Positions 62,201 to 64,000 of a DNA stretch of 64,000 nt are shown one piece after another. The notes under the pieces were generated by a model. It had not been told where the DNA came from and searched no databases. It was given only the letters and a program-made list of their open reading frames with translations. This stretch comes from Niebla homalea. Lineage: Eukaryota; Ascomycota; Lecanoromycetes; Lecanorales; Ramalinaceae. Numbering within the stretch: the first letter of the stretch is position 1; every line of letters starts with the position of its first letter. Made by a program: the position numbers and the translations under genes. The DNA lies in assembly GCA_019925105.1 (NCBI GenBank), contig JAHGAU010000034.1:638472-702471 (forward strand). Reading direction: 5' to 3'.

Positions 62201-64000
62201 ATCTTTTATAAGTTAATTATACCCAAAAAGTCCCCCTTAATTCCTACAAAGGTCAATTTAAACTTAAGCCGATTATACTAATTATTTTATTAAAGATATT
62301 TAGTTGGGTACGCGATTACCTTTAACTAACAGCCCACATAGCTTAAAGTTAAAGACTAATCGACTTTATATTATATTTACTCTTATTAAAGGGTCCGTAA
62401 ATATAAAATATCTTTCTTAAACGTATTATTAATGGCCTTTCTGGACGAACCGAAGATATAATCGCTTTGACCATTAAATAGCCCGTTATAATAATATTAT
62501 ATTAACGTTAAATAATTTACCTTATTAAATAAAGAAGGTTAAAGAAAATAATTATTCTCGGGAATAATATTTTATTAATCTTATAAAGGAGAATAACCAT
62601 TTAAGGTAAAAATTAACGTATTATAAGGATATTTATAAAGTATTTATATAATTCTATAATGTTGTATAATAATTGTATTAAGAATTAAAAATCGTACTTA
62701 ATTGCTTCTTAAAGGTATAGTAATTTCTAAATAAAAATTACTTAAATATTAAATAGGTTATATAAATAATAAAAATATAAAGAGGCTTTCTTTAAAATAA
62801 TTAAATTTTTATATATTAAGTAGCTTATAATAACGTTTTATCATTATATAACGGCTTTTATAAGATTTATTACTTTCTTGCGATATATAAATACTTATTT
62901 TAGATAATTCTCCGTATAACCGGAAAATACTCATATTTATTATTTATAAATTAATTGTCCTATATATTAATAAGTTATTATTTATAACGTTTAGTCCGAC
63001 GCCCTTTTATTATTGGGTATATAGTTATATTAAGAAGAAGATGATTAGAGTTATACCGGAGGTTTCCATGATTATAAAGACTATTATAGCCCTTTATTAT
63101 TATAAAGAAGAAAAACATTAAAAATTAAATGTAATAAATAACCTTTAATTCCTTAATTAAATATATAAAGTAAAGATAATAACTTTATTACATACCGTTT
63201 AAAGACTTTAAGCTTATAATATTTATAAACGTAAAAGTTAAAATCCGTTTTTTTCGGCTTAAAGATTAATTTTAACCGTTTAATATCTTATTAAATATTT
63301 ATAAATATAAATATTCTCCTTAATTATAAATATATATAATAATTTAAGCGTTTAATCGATACCGGCGGTTATGATTATTTCCTTATAAACGTTAATATTA
63401 ATTAATCCACGTTTTTATATTACTTATATACCTCGGACAACGGCGGGTTTTATATTTTTATAAAATAGTATTTATAAAACGGTTACGTTTATAATAAGAT
63501 TAAAATTTAAACGCTTAAATACGTTTTATATTTAACGGGAATTTAACCTTAATCTTTAATTCTTACGGAAGTAAAAAGTTATTGTTTTTAAGTGAAAGTA
63601 AAATAACTTAAAGAACGTTATATTTTTAAATTTAAATATAGGTTTAAAGCGTTAAGTATATAAACTTATTAAATAAAATAACGATTTAAATAAGTTTAAA
63701 ATATAAGTTAATATTATTATCTTTAAATTATTATAAATTTACGTAAAACGAAGCCTATATATAATCGGAACTTTAACTTATCTTAAGAATATTTATAAAA
63801 GTTTAAAGTTTAAATAAATAACGGTTTAACTTTAAAATAAGGACTCGGGTATTAAACTTTTTAATAAGCGTAATACGACGATTTATCCTATAATCTTTTT
63901 ACTAATTATTATATATTTATATTTAATTAATTATAACTTATTTATATTTAAAGATATAAGTAATTGTTTAAATATTTATTATAATTATTATTATAATTAT
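62201..64000. other. RIP-mutated DNA with two less-mutated patches
   Basis: Patches with CpA/TpG lie at 62220-62345 (aaagtcccccttaattccta, aactaacagcccacatagct) and 62430-62475 (tggcctttctggacgaaccg). Around 63000-63120 the plus strand has GAGTTATACCGGAGGTTTCC and reads YTGGFHDYKDYYSPLLL. A gene relic is possible but no frame could be fixed to its ends. Confidence 0.35.

Noticed and set aside
1..64000. CRISPR arrays, tRNA or rRNA genes, bacterial operons
   Set aside because: Tandem arrays present have no unique spacers, no cloverleaf or rRNA words were seen, and the fungal retroelement and RIP content excludes a bacterial source.

Overview
The window is an extremely AT-rich block with no intact protein-coding gene. 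C survives mainly before G, C or T. CpA and TpG are scarce, while TpA is everywhere (runs such as ttaataa and gttaacg). This is the signature of repeat-induced point mutation (RIP), which turns CpA into TpA on both strands of duplicated DNA in filamentous ascomycetes (Pezizomycotina). CpG is kept, so ordinary CpG-methylation decay does not explain the pattern. I read the window as an AT-isochore (centromeric, pericentromeric or subtelomeric) of such a fungus. The genus cannot be told from the sequence. Nearly every old gene is a RIP ghost: one frame stays readable if its TAA/TAG/TGA codons are taken as former CAA/CAG/CGA/TGG. The few open frames longer than 60 codons lie in or antisense to such ghosts, or in a tandem repeat.

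Layout. 1-1135 is a minus-strand ghost ORF with a weak Gag-like look, with its upstream repeat (D1) at 1141-1395. 3056-4230 holds plus-strand ghosts, including repeat E1. 6390-9304 is a minus-strand Ty3/gypsy pol (RT, RNase H, integrase) cut off by a Tad1-like LINE. LINE copy A (about 9306-15320, minus) carries an unmutated 183-bp solo LTR. A third, 5'-truncated LINE copy C (about 15400-17517, plus) lies head-to-head with A. 17530-21720 is minus-strand ghost sequence. E2 and a 186-codon ghost ORF follow, up to 22603.

LINE copy B (22605 to about 36930, minus) is split twice: by a 2.4-kb unclassified insert flanked by 13-bp direct repeats (24194-26595), and by a complete Ty1/copia element (28714-34791) with two LTRs, PBS, PPT and TTATT target duplications. 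Subtracting the inserts, A and B are both about 5.8 kb, which supports the boundaries. A second Ty3/gypsy pol (plus) lies at about 37850-39960.

From 40 kb on, the sequence is not dominated by recognisable transposons. A long plus-strand ghost ORF (40502-42061) runs in one frame from ATG to stop and is interrupted in frame by a second unmutated solo LTR (41451-41661, GCCGG duplications). Next come five tandem minisatellites with units of 72, 33, about 138, 35 and 39 bp; all but the 35-bp one are at or near a whole number of codons. Several ghost ORFs lie in 43-53 kb. From about 55 kb to the end I see only RIP-saturated DNA. No tRNA, rRNA, CRISPR array or bacterial-type signal was seen.
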